Assembly (NCBI GenBank): GCA_936941155.1
Contig: CAKZJE010000033.1
Span: 124,001-188,000 of the forward strand
Length of the DNA stretch: 64,000 nucleotides
Direction: 5' to 3'
Source of the DNA: an uncultured Methylomonas sp.
Lineage (GTDB): Bacteria > Pseudomonadota > Gammaproteobacteria > Methylococcales > Methylomonadaceae
In this document: positions 19,256 to 27,077 of the stretch, piece by piece
Layout: every line of letters begins with the position of its first letter
Position numbering within the stretch: position 1 is the first letter of the stretch
Position numbers and translations under genes: made by a program
Notes under the pieces: generated by a model
Database searches by the model: none
What the model saw: only the letters and a program-made list of their open reading frames with translations
What the model was told of the DNA's origin: nothing

Positions 19256-20818
19256 TTAAAAAGCGACCAGCAAAGTAATAAAAACGAATAACACCAAATA
19301 GCGCGGTTTGAGTAGATTTTGCTCTACGCGATTGGCGATATGTCCTAAGCGTCGCCCCATATCAATTGCATCCTTGGAAACGCCACGCAACACAAAGCGG
19401 GTTTCAAACCAACTCAACAGCGCGGCTGTCCATTGCGTGAGTTTTCCTGCTAAACCACTGCCTTGGGCAAACGTGTCATCAGAATTATCCAAATGTGCGC
19501 CAATTTTTCTCTCTTCCGCTGCGGCTAATGAAGAAATAGCGCGAATAGTCGGCGCGGGTGAACCCATTAAACGGTCAACTATCTGTTTATCAAAATAATT
19601 TAAATCGGCAGCTAAACAAAGTAGCGGTTTGGTCAACATCCAATCGGCAGCGGGTTCTAGCCAAAAACGTTGCAAAGCGTAAGTATAAAAACGCGAGTGA
19701 TTTGCCAAAAATGGATGCACTGGTTTGATAGGATTATGATGGGTATTATGCAATAAAGAAGGCGCGGTTAAAAATTGATAAGCCCGAACCATTGCATGAG
19801 CGCACAAGTGCCATGCGGCAAGCTGCCAAAAACCTAAACCGCATTCCAAAAATAGCAAACCCAGTTGACCAGAAGTGGCAAAAATCAACGAACTTTTTAT
19901 ATCAGTTTGGGTTAAACCGACAAAATACGCATAAATCGCGGTTAATAATCCAATGCTAGCAAGCAAAGCCATTACCAGCGGCGCGTGTTCCAAAATCGGA
20001 CGGATTAAAAATAATAAATACACGCCCGAATGAATCATTACCGCGCCATAAAAAATTGCGCTGGATGGCGTGGGGCCTTCCATTGCCCGCGCGACCCAAG
20101 GCGTAAAAGGTAGCTGTGCCGATTTCACAAAGGCTGCCAACGCAAAACATATCGCGATTAAATTTGCTTCTTGCTCAGATAATTGGCTGACGAAATGGCT
20201 GATTTCTAGCCAGTTTGTACTGTGCAAATAAAAATAACTTAAGCTGATGCCAGCGATAAATCCGGCATCGCCAATCCGATTAGTGATAAAAACTCGCGTG
20301 GCGTTGTGCGCTGCGGTCGGGCGGTCGTACATGTAAGCAATTAGAAGGTAAGAACACAGCCCCGCAATTTCCCAGCCGATAAACGTTCCCACCATGTTTG
20401 CGGATAACACCAACATCAGCATGGCGGAGGAAAATAAACTCAGCACAAAAAAGAAACGATGAAATCCTGCTTCGCGGTGTAAATAATTTATCGAAAAGCG
20501 TGTGACTATAAACAATAAAACGCTGAATAACGTGGCAAGCTTTACACTAAAGCCTGATGTCATCAAACTTAAGGTAATCGAAAAATCATCAACTTGCAGC
20601 CAGTGCGCAATTTTGACTGAATCAGGATTTTGTCCAAATAAATCGGCTGCGAGCAAAGTGAGTGCTAAAAGGCAAGATAAACCCATTGCGTAATTGGCAA
20701 TGCGGGCGGTGGTTTTTTCGCACCGTTCTCCTTCGAGAATGCCGAATAAATGCAAGCTGCCGATGGTTGTGGCGGCCAAAAAAGGCAGTATTGGGATAAA
20801 ACTGGTTAAAGTGTCCAT
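19256..20818 (-). CDS. Short NuoL/DabB-like proton-channel subunit
   Basis: This 520-residue protein carries the NuoL signatures WEIAGLCSYLLIAYMYDRP, AAFVKSAQLPFTPWVARAM and GPTPSSAIFY, with the TM5 Glu and TM7 Lys. It is about 90 residues shorter than standard NuoL. After AAWHLCAHAMVRAYQFLTAP it goes straight to a C-terminal segment (YALQRFWLEPAADWML), so the region of the TM12 Lys of NuoL is missing. The HxxxHAxxxAxxFL-type ending resembles the DabB subunit of bicarbonate-accumulating DAB/Mps transporters. No DabA (DUF2309) gene is visible nearby. It is first in the L-M-M operon. Confidence 0.8.
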   Translation of the reverse strand: MDTLTSFIPILPFLAATTIGSLHLFGILEGERCEKTTARIANYAMGLSCLLALTLLAADLFGQNPDSVKIAHWLQVDDFSITLSLMTSGFSVKLATLFSVLLFIVTRFSINYLHREAGFHRFFFVLSLFSSAMLMLVLSANMVGTFIGWEIAGLCSYLLIAYMYDRPTAAHNATRVFITNRIGDAGFIAGISLSYFYLHSTNWLEISHFVSQLSEQEANLIAICFALAAFVKSAQLPFTPWVARAMEGPTPSSAIFYGAVMIHSGVYLLFLIRPILEHAPLVMALLASIGLLTAIYAYFVGLTQTDIKSSLIFATSGQLGLLFLECGLGFWQLAAWHLCAHAMVRAYQFLTAPSLLHNTHHNPIKPVHPFLANHSRFYTYALQRFWLEPAADWMLTKPLLCLAADLNYFDKQIVDRLMGSPAPTIRAISSLAAAEERKIGAHLDNSDDTFAQGSGLAGKLTQWTAALLSWFETRFVLRGVSKDAIDMGRRLGHIANRVEQNLLKPRYLVLFVFITLLVAF

Positions 20819-20978
20819 AAATTAGAACTAAGTTTTTAAAACTTGGAAGCGAAGAATAATAAGGATAATTTTGGCGTGGATGGCTTTAATTAGCAAACAT
20901 AATTGTTTTTTTAAGACTTAAACCGCATCCATTCAGAAACACATAGTTTTTTAAAATGGTTAGATGCTATGTAAACGG

Positions 20979-21006
20979 GTAGAGACGCAAAATATTGCGT
21001 CTCTAC
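20979..21006. repeat. 28-base GTAGAGACGC palindrome, intergenic copy
   Basis: GTAGAGACGCAAAA is followed by TATTGCGTCTCTAC, arms of 12 bases around a 4-base AT centre. Further copies are at 44445-44472 (inside sdhA), 57463-57490 and 58235-58262 (both in the prophage). Confidence 0.92.
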
Positions 21007-21058
21007 GGTTCAACAAAAAACTACGTTTCTCAAATTAGATGAGGTTTAACAAGACTGC

Positions 21059-21098
21059 AAAATTTTACAAGACGATCAGTCGTCTTAGAAATTTTTCA
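21059..21098. repeat. GACGAC palindrome copy 4
   Basis: The core is AAGACGATCAGTCGTCTT with one arm mismatch, flanked by AAAATTTTAC and AGAAATTTTTCA. It lies downstream of truD and upstream of the NuoL-like operon, 261 bases from the second 3' neighbour. Confidence 0.88.
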
Positions 21099-21214
21099 CA
21101 GAATGGGATTTTTTGTAGCTGCAAATTTATTCGTATTGTTCGGATAAATTTGCCCTATATCAACATTCAAAAATCAGCAGGTTATGTTTAGGCAAGTTTT
21201 TAGTCTGGTAGATT

Positions 21215-22228
21215 TTAAATACATTCGCGTAGCAAGGCGGTCGCATAGCTACCCGCTGTTAAAAAGAAACTCAGTTGTAACTGATTTGCATCTAACAATT
21301 GCCACGTTAAGTTTTCAGCCTGAGCGCGTAACGCTCGCCTATCCATTTCCAGTGCAAATTTCACTAAACCTTGGGTTAGTTCTGGATGAGATTCAAGAAT
21401 TGTATTTTCAATTTCTAAGGCATCGGCAGAACTGGCATTTTCACCTTTACCATATAAACAGGCGGTGGGGTGAATTTCGCCGTTTTCCATTCGATTCTGC
21501 AAAGTTTCATCAACGCTTTCAGTTTTAAAATAACTATTCGATTGATTAATCATGCAGACATCGCCGGCAATCGCTTGATTCCAGTTTTGTTGTTTCACGC
21601 GCTCGGACAAAATCAAATTGAATAAATAAGAACGCGCGGCGGATAAATAAATGCTGCGTTGTTCGGGTTTCATTTTTGCGCCATTGAATAACACTAAAGC
21701 TGTGTTGATATTTTGCCCGTTGTTGCCAAAGCGTTGTTCGCCATAATAATTCGGGAAGCCTTGCGTTTTTATCATTTCTAATTGGGCGATGGTTTTGTCT
21801 TGATCGCCTGCAAAATCACGAATCAAAATGGTGAAGTTGTTGCCCGTTAAAACGCCGCGTTTTAATTTGCGTGGATGGCGAATCGCTTGCAAAATTTTGA
21901 TGTTTTCAGTTTCCGCCGCCGACCAATCAGGGTCAGCTTTGCCGGGCAACCAAACGCTAAACCATTGTGTCGTGATGCCGTGACGGTCTTTTAAACCCGC
22001 AAAGCCGATGTCGCGTTGCCTGACGTTGGCGATTCTGGCGAGCAGACGGGCGACATATTCAGTGTTTTCGCCTGTTTTTTGAATGTGCAGAAAAACGTGT
22101 TCGCCGTTGCCTTCCGGTTGAAATGGCAAAAGTTCTTCAACAATAAAATCAGCAGCTTGCGTTTTGATTTTGCCTGTGGCGGCAGGTGAGTTGTAGGCGT
22201 AAGCCCAAGTGGGGAGTGTGTAAGACAA
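21215..22228 (-). CDS. truD: tRNA pseudouridine(13) synthase TruD
   Basis: TruD modifies uridine 13 of tRNA-Glu. The product has 337 residues, the usual size. The catalytic aspartate lies in FAGLKDRHGITTQWFSV, with the family blocks LTGNNFTILIRDF, FPNYYGEQRFGNNG and the C-terminal NLTWQLLDANQLQLSFFLTAGSY-type sequence. In many gammaproteobacteria truD is with ispDF, surE and pcm; none of these is visible here. The next gene on the 5' side is the TPR remnant, separated by about 190 bases holding a direct repeat. Confidence 0.94.
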   Translation of the reverse strand: MSYTLPTWAYAYNSPAATGKIKTQAADFIVEELLPFQPEGNGEHVFLHIQKTGENTEYVARLLARIANVRQRDIGFAGLKDRHGITTQWFSVWLPGKADPDWSAAETENIKILQAIRHPRKLKRGVLTGNNFTILIRDFAGDQDKTIAQLEMIKTQGFPNYYGEQRFGNNGQNINTALVLFNGAKMKPEQRSIYLSAARSYLFNLILSERVKQQNWNQAIAGDVCMINQSNSYFKTESVDETLQNRMENGEIHPTACLYGKGENASSADALEIENTILESHPELTQGLVKFALEMDRRALRAQAENLTWQLLDANQLQLSFFLTAGSYATALLRECI

Positions 22229-22343
22229 GGTTAATTCCGTTTTGAATGTGGTTTTCTTGAAAGAAAGGGGTTTGGGTCAATGTAGTAAGCAAGTTCTCTT
22301 TTTAAAATGGAATTATACTCCTTGTACTTGTACTTTCACTTTT

Positions 22344-22470
22344 TCCCAACGCGGCATTAATCCCTCATTATCTGAACACGATTTACAGGATTTTAAGATT
22401 AACACGATTAATCCTGTCCATCATTTAATCTGTGTCATCGTGTTCACACTTTCCCAACGCGGCATGAGTC
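22344..22470. repeat. Direct repeat of a TPR-protein tail flanking a small insert
   Basis: The 15-base sequence TTCCCAACGCGGCAT occurs twice, at about 22345-22359 and 22451-22465, about 106 bases apart. On the minus strand both encode MPRWE. Between them is a sequence with inverted GATTTACAGGATTTT-type and ATCCTGTC parts. It looks like an insertion that duplicated the 3' end of the TPR gene, whose original tail would have been GLMPRWEKVKVQVQGV. Confidence 0.6.
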
Positions 22471-22795
22471 CCCATTGCCCGATTTCTTCAATGCGATTTT
22501 TGGCTTTTTGCAAATAATAGTTTGCATCTTTGGAGTCCAAAGTCGCGACTTTGGACTCCGAGCTAAGGTAGATTTGCGCGGCGAATAAGTCCAATTCTGC
22601 ATCGCGCAGGTGATAGCCGGTTTCAGAGATGAGTTGTTTGGCTTCTTGGTAGTGGTTTAAAGCGGTGTCAAAGTCAGCGGTGGTAAGGCTGTAACGTCCG
22701 TGAATAATCAAGTAATCCACTGCATACAGTTTCATGCCACAGCGTTCGATGATTTCCCACGCGCTGTTTAAATCGGCTGGGGCTGGGGCGGTTCT
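22421..22795 (-). pseudogene. C-terminal TPR remnant of a STAND-type NTPase gene
   Basis: A frame without its own plausible start encodes LNSAWEIIERCGMKLYAVDY and then helical TPR-like sequence (YSLTTADFDTALNHYQEAKQ) ending GLMPRWESVNTMTQIK. This is the type of C-terminal tail seen in large NTPase-TPR proteins. The matching N-terminal half ends abruptly at 23814 on the same strand. The two pieces are separated by about 1 kb carrying xre and three small genes. The remnant overlaps the last codons of xre in another frame. A 28-base perfect palindrome (22532-22559) is embedded in it. The pairing of the two halves is inference. Confidence 0.6.
22532..22559. repeat. 28-base perfect palindrome inside the TPR remnant
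   Basis: GGAGTCCAAAGTCG is followed by its exact reverse complement. It is read in frame in the TPR remnant, contributing ESKVATLDSKD between two helices. Confidence 0.9.
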
Positions 22796-23169
22796 CTTTT
22801 CAACAAGGCAATGATTTCTCTTAAGTTTTCAATTTCCCTGTCTTTCATGGCAAGTTCTTTTTTTTGTAACTCATTAATCAGCAACTGTTCTTTCAATTCA
22901 GCATTTGATGAACCAAGATAGACATTGTAATGCTTACCTTGTTTATTAAAGTTGATATTCAGAGTTCCTTTATCACTTGAATCAATTAAATCGGATAATG
23001 GCATTTCGAGAATTTCAGCAATTTTTTGTAGCTTTGATAATTTAGGGTCATTGTCGCCTCGTTCAATATCACCGTAAGCAGTTGGTGATATGCCAAGTTT
23101 TTCAGCAATTTGTTCCTGAGTTAATCCCTTTGTTTCTCGAATTAACCTAATTTTTTCATTTACCGACAT
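22768..23169 (-). CDS. XRE-family transcriptional regulator with coiled-coil tail
   Basis: This 133-residue protein has an N-terminal HTH_XRE domain (residues 5-60: IRLIRETKGLTQEQIAEKLG, SPTAYGDIERGDNDPKLSKL) and a C-terminal helical segment rich in Glu, Lys and Leu (about 85-125) that probably forms a coiled coil. It is divergent from the zinc-knuckle operon with a 95-base gap, a layout typical of a local repressor controlling its own promoter and the neighbouring genes. The last residues (PPQPQPI) come from sequence belonging to the interrupted TPR gene in another frame, marking one edge of the inserted segment. Confidence 0.85.
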   Translation of the reverse strand: MSVNEKIRLIRETKGLTQEQIAEKLGISPTAYGDIERGDNDPKLSKLQKIAEILEMPLSDLIDSSDKGTLNINFNKQGKHYNVYLGSSNAELKEQLLINELQKKELAMKDREIENLREIIALLKREPPQPQPI

Positions 23170-23264
23170 AATCTCGCCTCTACCGATGGAATATCTGTTA
23201 GGGCTTATGGTATCAAATTTGGGGAGGTTTATAATGGGCAGTTTTGAAATTGGAGGAAAAAATT

Positions 23265-23444
23265 ATGTCATGTAGTCACTGTGGTGCTGGTAATCACGAT
23301 TTAAGAAATTGTCCAAATATTAATCGCTGTTCGGTTTGTAATGGAACTGGACATAATGCTCAGACTTGCCCAGAAGCAAGACGTTGTAGTATTTGTAATG
23401 GCAGAGACCATGATGCAAGAAACTGTCCTATGAAGGAAAAATAA
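23265..23444 (+). CDS. Small protein with three CCHC zinc knuckles
   Basis: This 59-residue protein consists almost entirely of three retroviral-type zinc knuckles, CX2CX4HX4C: CSHCGAGNHDLRNC, CSVCNGTGHNAQTC and CSICNGRDHDARNC. The start at ATG 23265 was chosen because GGAGG lies 8 bases upstream; an in-frame ATG 21 bases earlier lacks this. Such knuckles bind single-stranded nucleic acid, mainly in eukaryotic and retroviral proteins, and tandem arrays are unusual in bacteria. It leads a three-gene operon (2-base gap to the next gene) divergent from xre. A role in RNA or ssDNA binding is inference from the motif. Confidence 0.8.
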   Translation: MSCSHCGAGNHDLRNCPNINRCSVCNGTGHNAQTCPEARRCSICNGRDHDARNCPMKEK

Positions 23445-23446
23445 AA

Positions 23447-23611
23447 ATGCCAATAGTAATATTTTTCGTCGCATTTGTTGTTATTTTGGTAGTGAACCAA
23501 ATGTTTTATGGATTTTGTTTTGAATCGCGTTGTTTATCTGCTGCATTTCCGAAGGTTTTAATACTTGCATCCTTCGTAACGTATTTTTTAACTAAAAGTG
23601 ATTTAAAATGA
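23447..23611 (+). CDS. Tiny hydrophobic membrane protein
   Basis: This 54-residue frame begins at ATG 23447, three bases after the zinc-knuckle stop, and its stop overlaps the next start (ATGA). It has an N-terminal membrane segment (VIFFVAFVVILVV) and a second hydrophobic stretch near the C-terminus (VLILASFVTYFL). Two cysteines lie between them. No family is recognised. The tight spacing on both sides supports it as a real gene in the operon. Confidence 0.55.
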   Translation: MPIVIFFVAFVVILVVNQMFYGFCFESRCLSAAFPKVLILASFVTYFLTKSDLK

Positions 23612-23769
23612 AAAAATTGATTATTTTTACGATAACTTTGTTGTTATATGGATGTAATAGTTGTTACGATACTGAAGAAGAGGCATGGGATGCTTGTAAT
23701 AGCAAGTATAATGGCAAGTGCCGCTACTTGGGAAAATCATATAAAGTTTGTCGCAATCCTAACGAGTGA
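23608..23769 (+). CDS. Small cysteine-rich lipoprotein
   Basis: This 53-residue frame overlaps the previous gene by four bases. It has a lipoprotein signal (MKKLIIFTITLLLYGC) with the lipobox cysteine at residue 16. A short mature part follows with four more cysteines (NSCYDTEEEAWDACN, KCRYLGKSYKVCRN) that could form two disulfides in the periplasm. No family is recognised. It ends 45 bases before the truncated NTPase reading frame on the opposite strand. Confidence 0.55.
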   Translation: MKKLIIFTITLLLYGCNSCYDTEEEAWDACNSKYNGKCRYLGKSYKVCRNPNE

Positions 23770-23813
23770 AAATAACAAAATCGCACACGACTCGAAAAAT
23801 CAACGGCGGTTTT

Positions 23814-24875
23814 TTATTGCGCATTCATCGGACGGTCAAACAAACCCAACAACTGCAAAAAACAGCGTGAGGCGGCATCTTGCAAACTATCGTAATAATC
23901 CAACACCCGCAGCGCATGACGACTGTCTTTTTCGGCATCACTATCGCCGTGCGCCGAAGTCAACGGCGGTAACTCGTTGGCATAACGGCAATCGCCTTGA
24001 TAATGTTCGCTTAACAAATGCCCGAATAACACCAAACTCAAGGCATGACCGTTTAAGTCTTCGCTAATCGCCTGCCGTTCTGCCGCCTTGCCCGTTACGC
24101 CTAACGCTTGCAACAACTTCGCGCCGTCCTGATGCGGCAAAGTTTTCAAATCCAATGACAAAAAATGCTCTGCCTGCCACTTTTTCAATTCCACCAACGG
24201 CTGACGCGATGAAAACAACACAAAACTTTTTCCCGCCGTTTGCCGAAAACAGGCGATAAACTCTTTCAACGCGCTGTCTTGCAATTCGCCATTCATAGAT
24301 TGCAGATTTTCAGCATATTGCAACGGTTCTAAACCATCGAGTATCAACAAACACGGCTGTTGTTGCAAACACCGCGCTAACAGCCGTGCTTTTTCAATCT
24401 CATCTTTGGGGATTTCGTTAATGCCTAAAAACGGCAACACCGCACTGAAAAACGGCTGCGAGTTGGTAAAGGTATTGTGCGAACCTTGCGAATAAAACGA
24501 CCAGCCAAATACATATTTAATGGCTGGAGTGCAGGCTTTGCCTGCATTTGCAAGCGGAGCTTGCACTCCTGTGTAATTGGTTTTCTCTAGCTCTGTTAGC
24601 CATTCATCAGTTAAAGCGGATTTCCCAATGCCACCTGCGGCGACAATAATCGCTAGGCGTTTGTTGGGATTAGTAAAAGCTTCCGTAAGTTGAGCGAGTT
24701 CGGTTTTGCGACCGATTAAAGCGGTGGTGGGTTTCGGGAGGTGGTATAAATCAACTTTGAGAGGTTCAGACGGTTGAATTGGTGGATTGTTGATAATGAT
24801 GTCTCTACCTGCAATATTGCCGCCTGTTACATTCCCTGCGACATAATTATTCGTATTTATTGTTTTGTCGTTCAT
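23814..24875 (-). pseudogene. STAND-type NTPase, truncated N-terminal half
   Basis: This is the N-terminal part of a signal-transduction NTPase of the kind linked to TPR arrays. The start was placed at ATG 24873-24875 (MNDKTINTNNYVAG), giving 353 residues. The N-terminus has the glycine/asparagine repeat NVTGGNIAGRDIIIN. Next come IGRKTELAQLTEAF, the Walker A AAGGIGKSALT, the family motif VFGWSFYSQGS, Walker B CLLILDGLE, and an arginine sensor SSRQPL. It stops at FDRPMNAQ, where relatives continue for several hundred residues with winged-helix and TPR parts. A palindromic insertion (24536-24569) lies between Walker A and FGWSFYSQG. It is probably inactive, or a shortened ATPase. Confidence 0.7.
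24536..24569. repeat. Imperfect palindrome inside the STAND NTPase frame
   Basis: GGAGTGCA ... TGCACTCC encloses a GC-rich centre with GGCTTTGCC and GCAAGC parts. It is read through in frame as part of GVQAPLANAGKACTP in the NTPase. Related sequence (GCAAGCAAAGCTTGCACTCC) lies at about 31583-31602. Confidence 0.75.
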
Positions 24876-24948
24876 AAAGTAGCCGTTACTTAAATTCCAA
24901 ACCTTAATAATTCTAACACGATAAGACATGGCGACCGGATTTGCTGCA

Positions 24949-24986
24949 TAATTTTTAAAAACGACCAGTCGTCTTGAAAATTTTCA
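24949..24986. repeat. GACGAC palindrome copy 5
   Basis: The core is AACGACCAGTCGTCTT with AATTTTTAA and GAAAATTTTCAG flanks. One arm has AAAAAC in place of AAGAC. It lies just upstream of the STAND NTPase gene. Confidence 0.85.
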
Positions 24987-25017
24987 GCTCATTTGCAACT
25001 TATCAAAGCTACGCACC

Positions 25018-25050
25018 ACGACTGGCAGTTCTTCAAGGACTGCCAGTCGT
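25018..25050. repeat. ACTGGCAGT palindrome, downstream of the FHA-like gene
   Basis: ACGACTGGCAGT and ACTGCCAGTCGT arms surround TCTTCAAGG. It lies 13 bases beyond the stop of the FHA-like gene and could terminate it. The same family is found at 35340-35373 and 40178-40211, and at the ends of the element at 28443-28737. Confidence 0.88.
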
Positions 25051-25062
25051 TAAATCACTCGC

Positions 25063-26850
25063 TTATAACAAAAACCGCAACACAAAACTTCCTAGCAACA
25101 AATATTCATTTCGGTTTAACACCGCTTCATTATCGCGTTGTGCATCTTGCAAAACTTCTTTCAAACTCAAATCACTATTGAGCAAATAAACGGGTTGTTT
25201 ACCCGCCGGAACAGTCAAAAATAATTGCTGATTTTCCAAGCGAAAACTCAAATGATTACGCGACAACGACAACATACTTAACACACTGCCTTGATACGCA
25301 CTGCCCGCTTCCCAATCCATGCCAGACACATCATTCAGCAAAGTTAAATCAATCTCCGGCAACGCATTTTCACCTTTGCGCCCTACGGTGTAACTTACGC
25401 CGGCTTGCAAAGCAAAATTAATCGGATTAATCAACTTTACAACCGCATGAAACCGCTCCGGCAACGGCGAAGGCAATACCAAAGCGCGTCGATTGCCTAA
25501 ATATAAATCACTTTCCAACATTAACGGAGTCAAGCCGCCCTGCCCCGCTGGTTTAAAATAAGCATAGCCTTGCTGATGATTTGCCGTTACCGCCGCTAAT
25601 TGACTGCGTTGAATTAAATTATTGCCATCGACAATATTGCCCAAGCCATCAAACCAGATTGTCCATTGTTTTAAACCATTTACCCGATTTTGTGGATTAT
25701 CAATGCGCGGTAATGCCAGCCCTTCCAGAATCAACAAAGGCTGCATTTGCGCATTAGTGTCTGGAATAATGGTGCGATACGATTGTTGCTGATGCAACGC
25801 AGGAATCACCGTCGCGCCCCACGCTTGATTATGATTCACATTTTGTCCGACTGCGGGTGTTTCAACTACAATTTGCGGCGCGGGGGTAAAAACCGGTGCG
25901 GGCTGCTCAACCACTTCAATCTGCGGCGTAGTCATGGTGGCGTAATGCCCGACAGGTTTTAACACCAACTGCAAGCGCGGCACTTTGCCATTCACCGGCA
26001 TCAGCGTGGTATCAGTCAATTCAAAATGCCATTCGCGCCCCTGCATTTGCGTATCAATTTTAATGGTGTTCGCGCCACTGCTGCTGGCAAACGCTTTCCA
26101 CTGATCTTTATTGCGTTGCAATTGAATGTGGCTACATAAATCAGAAAACCACACGCTGTAAGGCAAGTTTGCACACAAATGTTCGCTCGGTTTAATCAGC
26201 AACACATTATCTTGTTCTGGATAAATTCGATTATCAGCCAGCGGGCTATCCACTTGATAAGAAACCTGTGGCGTAAAAGAATAAGCGTTATCTTGCTCAT
26301 CCAAATAAACTGCTTCTAATTCCATTTGTGCTAATTCATGGGCTTCGGCAACATAAATTCCAAAGCCAAATTGAAAGGCAATTTCATCTTGCTGCAACAC
26401 GCTGGACGGCATCACCACATAATGCGGCGGACGTTTATTCAGCAATTGCGCTTTAAAGCGGTCATTGTGCAAAACCGGCAAATTGGTAGTCAACGAACTT
26501 AACGCACCGGTGTTTTGGCGCAATTCTTTTTCCACCACCCTTTGCGGCAACCACACCACGACATCGCTATAAATAAAGGCTTCCGGGCGTGTGCGTTTGA
26601 GTTTTTCGTTATAACAATGAATATTGGCGGTGTTTTTATCTAACGCGGCTTGCAGACGATAATTTTCATTTTGACTATTTTTTTCGCAAATCTTAGGCGA
26701 GGCGGTAAATTTTTTCTGCCACAAGGTTTCGGCATTGGTATGTTCATCATTCAGGTGATTTAAAATTAAGGTGTAGCAGCATTGGTCAAATTGTGTGATG
26801 ACAGCAGGCTGAATTGCGGCAGGAGAGGGATTTCTTTTAAACCACGCCAT
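25063..26850 (-). CDS. Protein of unknown function with FHA-like C-terminal domain
   Basis: This is a 595-residue protein with no signal peptide. The N-terminal 330 residues are not recognised. A proline-rich linker follows (EQPAPVFTPAPQIVVETPAV, about 315-335). The C-terminal part has the FHA-like pattern VGRKGENALPEIDL, LSLSRNHLSFRLENQQL and a final LLLGSFVLRFLL, matching the GR, SxxH and terminal beta-strand pattern of phosphothreonine-binding FHA domains. It lies upstream of the STAND NTPase gene on the same strand, 187 bases apart. A role in Ser/Thr-kinase signalling is possible, but no kinase is visible. Confidence 0.6.
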   Translation of the reverse strand: MAWFKRNPSPAAIQPAVITQFDQCCYTLILNHLNDEHTNAETLWQKKFTASPKICEKNSQNENYRLQAALDKNTANIHCYNEKLKRTRPEAFIYSDVVVWLPQRVVEKELRQNTGALSSLTTNLPVLHNDRFKAQLLNKRPPHYVVMPSSVLQQDEIAFQFGFGIYVAEAHELAQMELEAVYLDEQDNAYSFTPQVSYQVDSPLADNRIYPEQDNVLLIKPSEHLCANLPYSVWFSDLCSHIQLQRNKDQWKAFASSSGANTIKIDTQMQGREWHFELTDTTLMPVNGKVPRLQLVLKPVGHYATMTTPQIEVVEQPAPVFTPAPQIVVETPAVGQNVNHNQAWGATVIPALHQQQSYRTIIPDTNAQMQPLLILEGLALPRIDNPQNRVNGLKQWTIWFDGLGNIVDGNNLIQRSQLAAVTANHQQGYAYFKPAGQGGLTPLMLESDLYLGNRRALVLPSPLPERFHAVVKLINPINFALQAGVSYTVGRKGENALPEIDLTLLNDVSGMDWEAGSAYQGSVLSMLSLSRNHLSFRLENQQLFLTVPAGKQPVYLLNSDLSLKEVLQDAQRDNEAVLNRNEYLLLGSFVLRFLL

Positions 26851-26880
26851 ATTTTTGTGCTCCTAAAATGAAAATATTCT

Positions 26881-26996
26881 TGTCTGAATCAAGATTTACA
26901 GGATTTAAAGATTAGCAAGATAGTCTGTTATGCCAGTTTTGTTAATATTCAGATCATCCTGTTCATTTTTAAATCCTGTAAATCTTGATTCAGACA
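26881..26996. mobile_element. 116-bp MITE-like element with 29-bp perfect terminal inverted repeats
   Basis: The ends TGTCTGAATCAAGATTTACA... at 26881-26909 and their exact reverse complement at 26968-26996 match over 29 bases. The 58-base interior has no coding potential. The GATTTACAGGATTT motif also occurs near 22380-22396, and a degraded relative lies at about 36750-36822. It is therefore likely a non-autonomous family. Confidence 0.8.
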
Positions 26997-27077
26997 GAAT
27001 AGTAACCGTATTTACAGTGGCTTTCCAACTTCTAAAAACACCTTGAATCCATTTTTAAATTGAAAAAACAACATCGC

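Larger units (their letters stand above)
20819..21214. other. Repeat-rich intergenic region between truD and the NuoL-like gene
   Basis: These 396 bases hold three palindromic units: the GTAGAGACGCAA palindrome at 20979-21006, GACGAC copy 4 at 21059-21098, and a looser inverted repeat GCAAATTTATTC / GGATAAATTTGC at about 21122-21155. The promoter of the NuoL-M-M operon should lie in the left part. No gene is supported. Confidence 0.55.

Noticed and set aside
23648-24067. 139-codon plus-strand frame over the lipoprotein end and NTPase
   Set aside because: It overlaps the lipoprotein gene in another frame and then runs antisense to the NTPase; no protein character.
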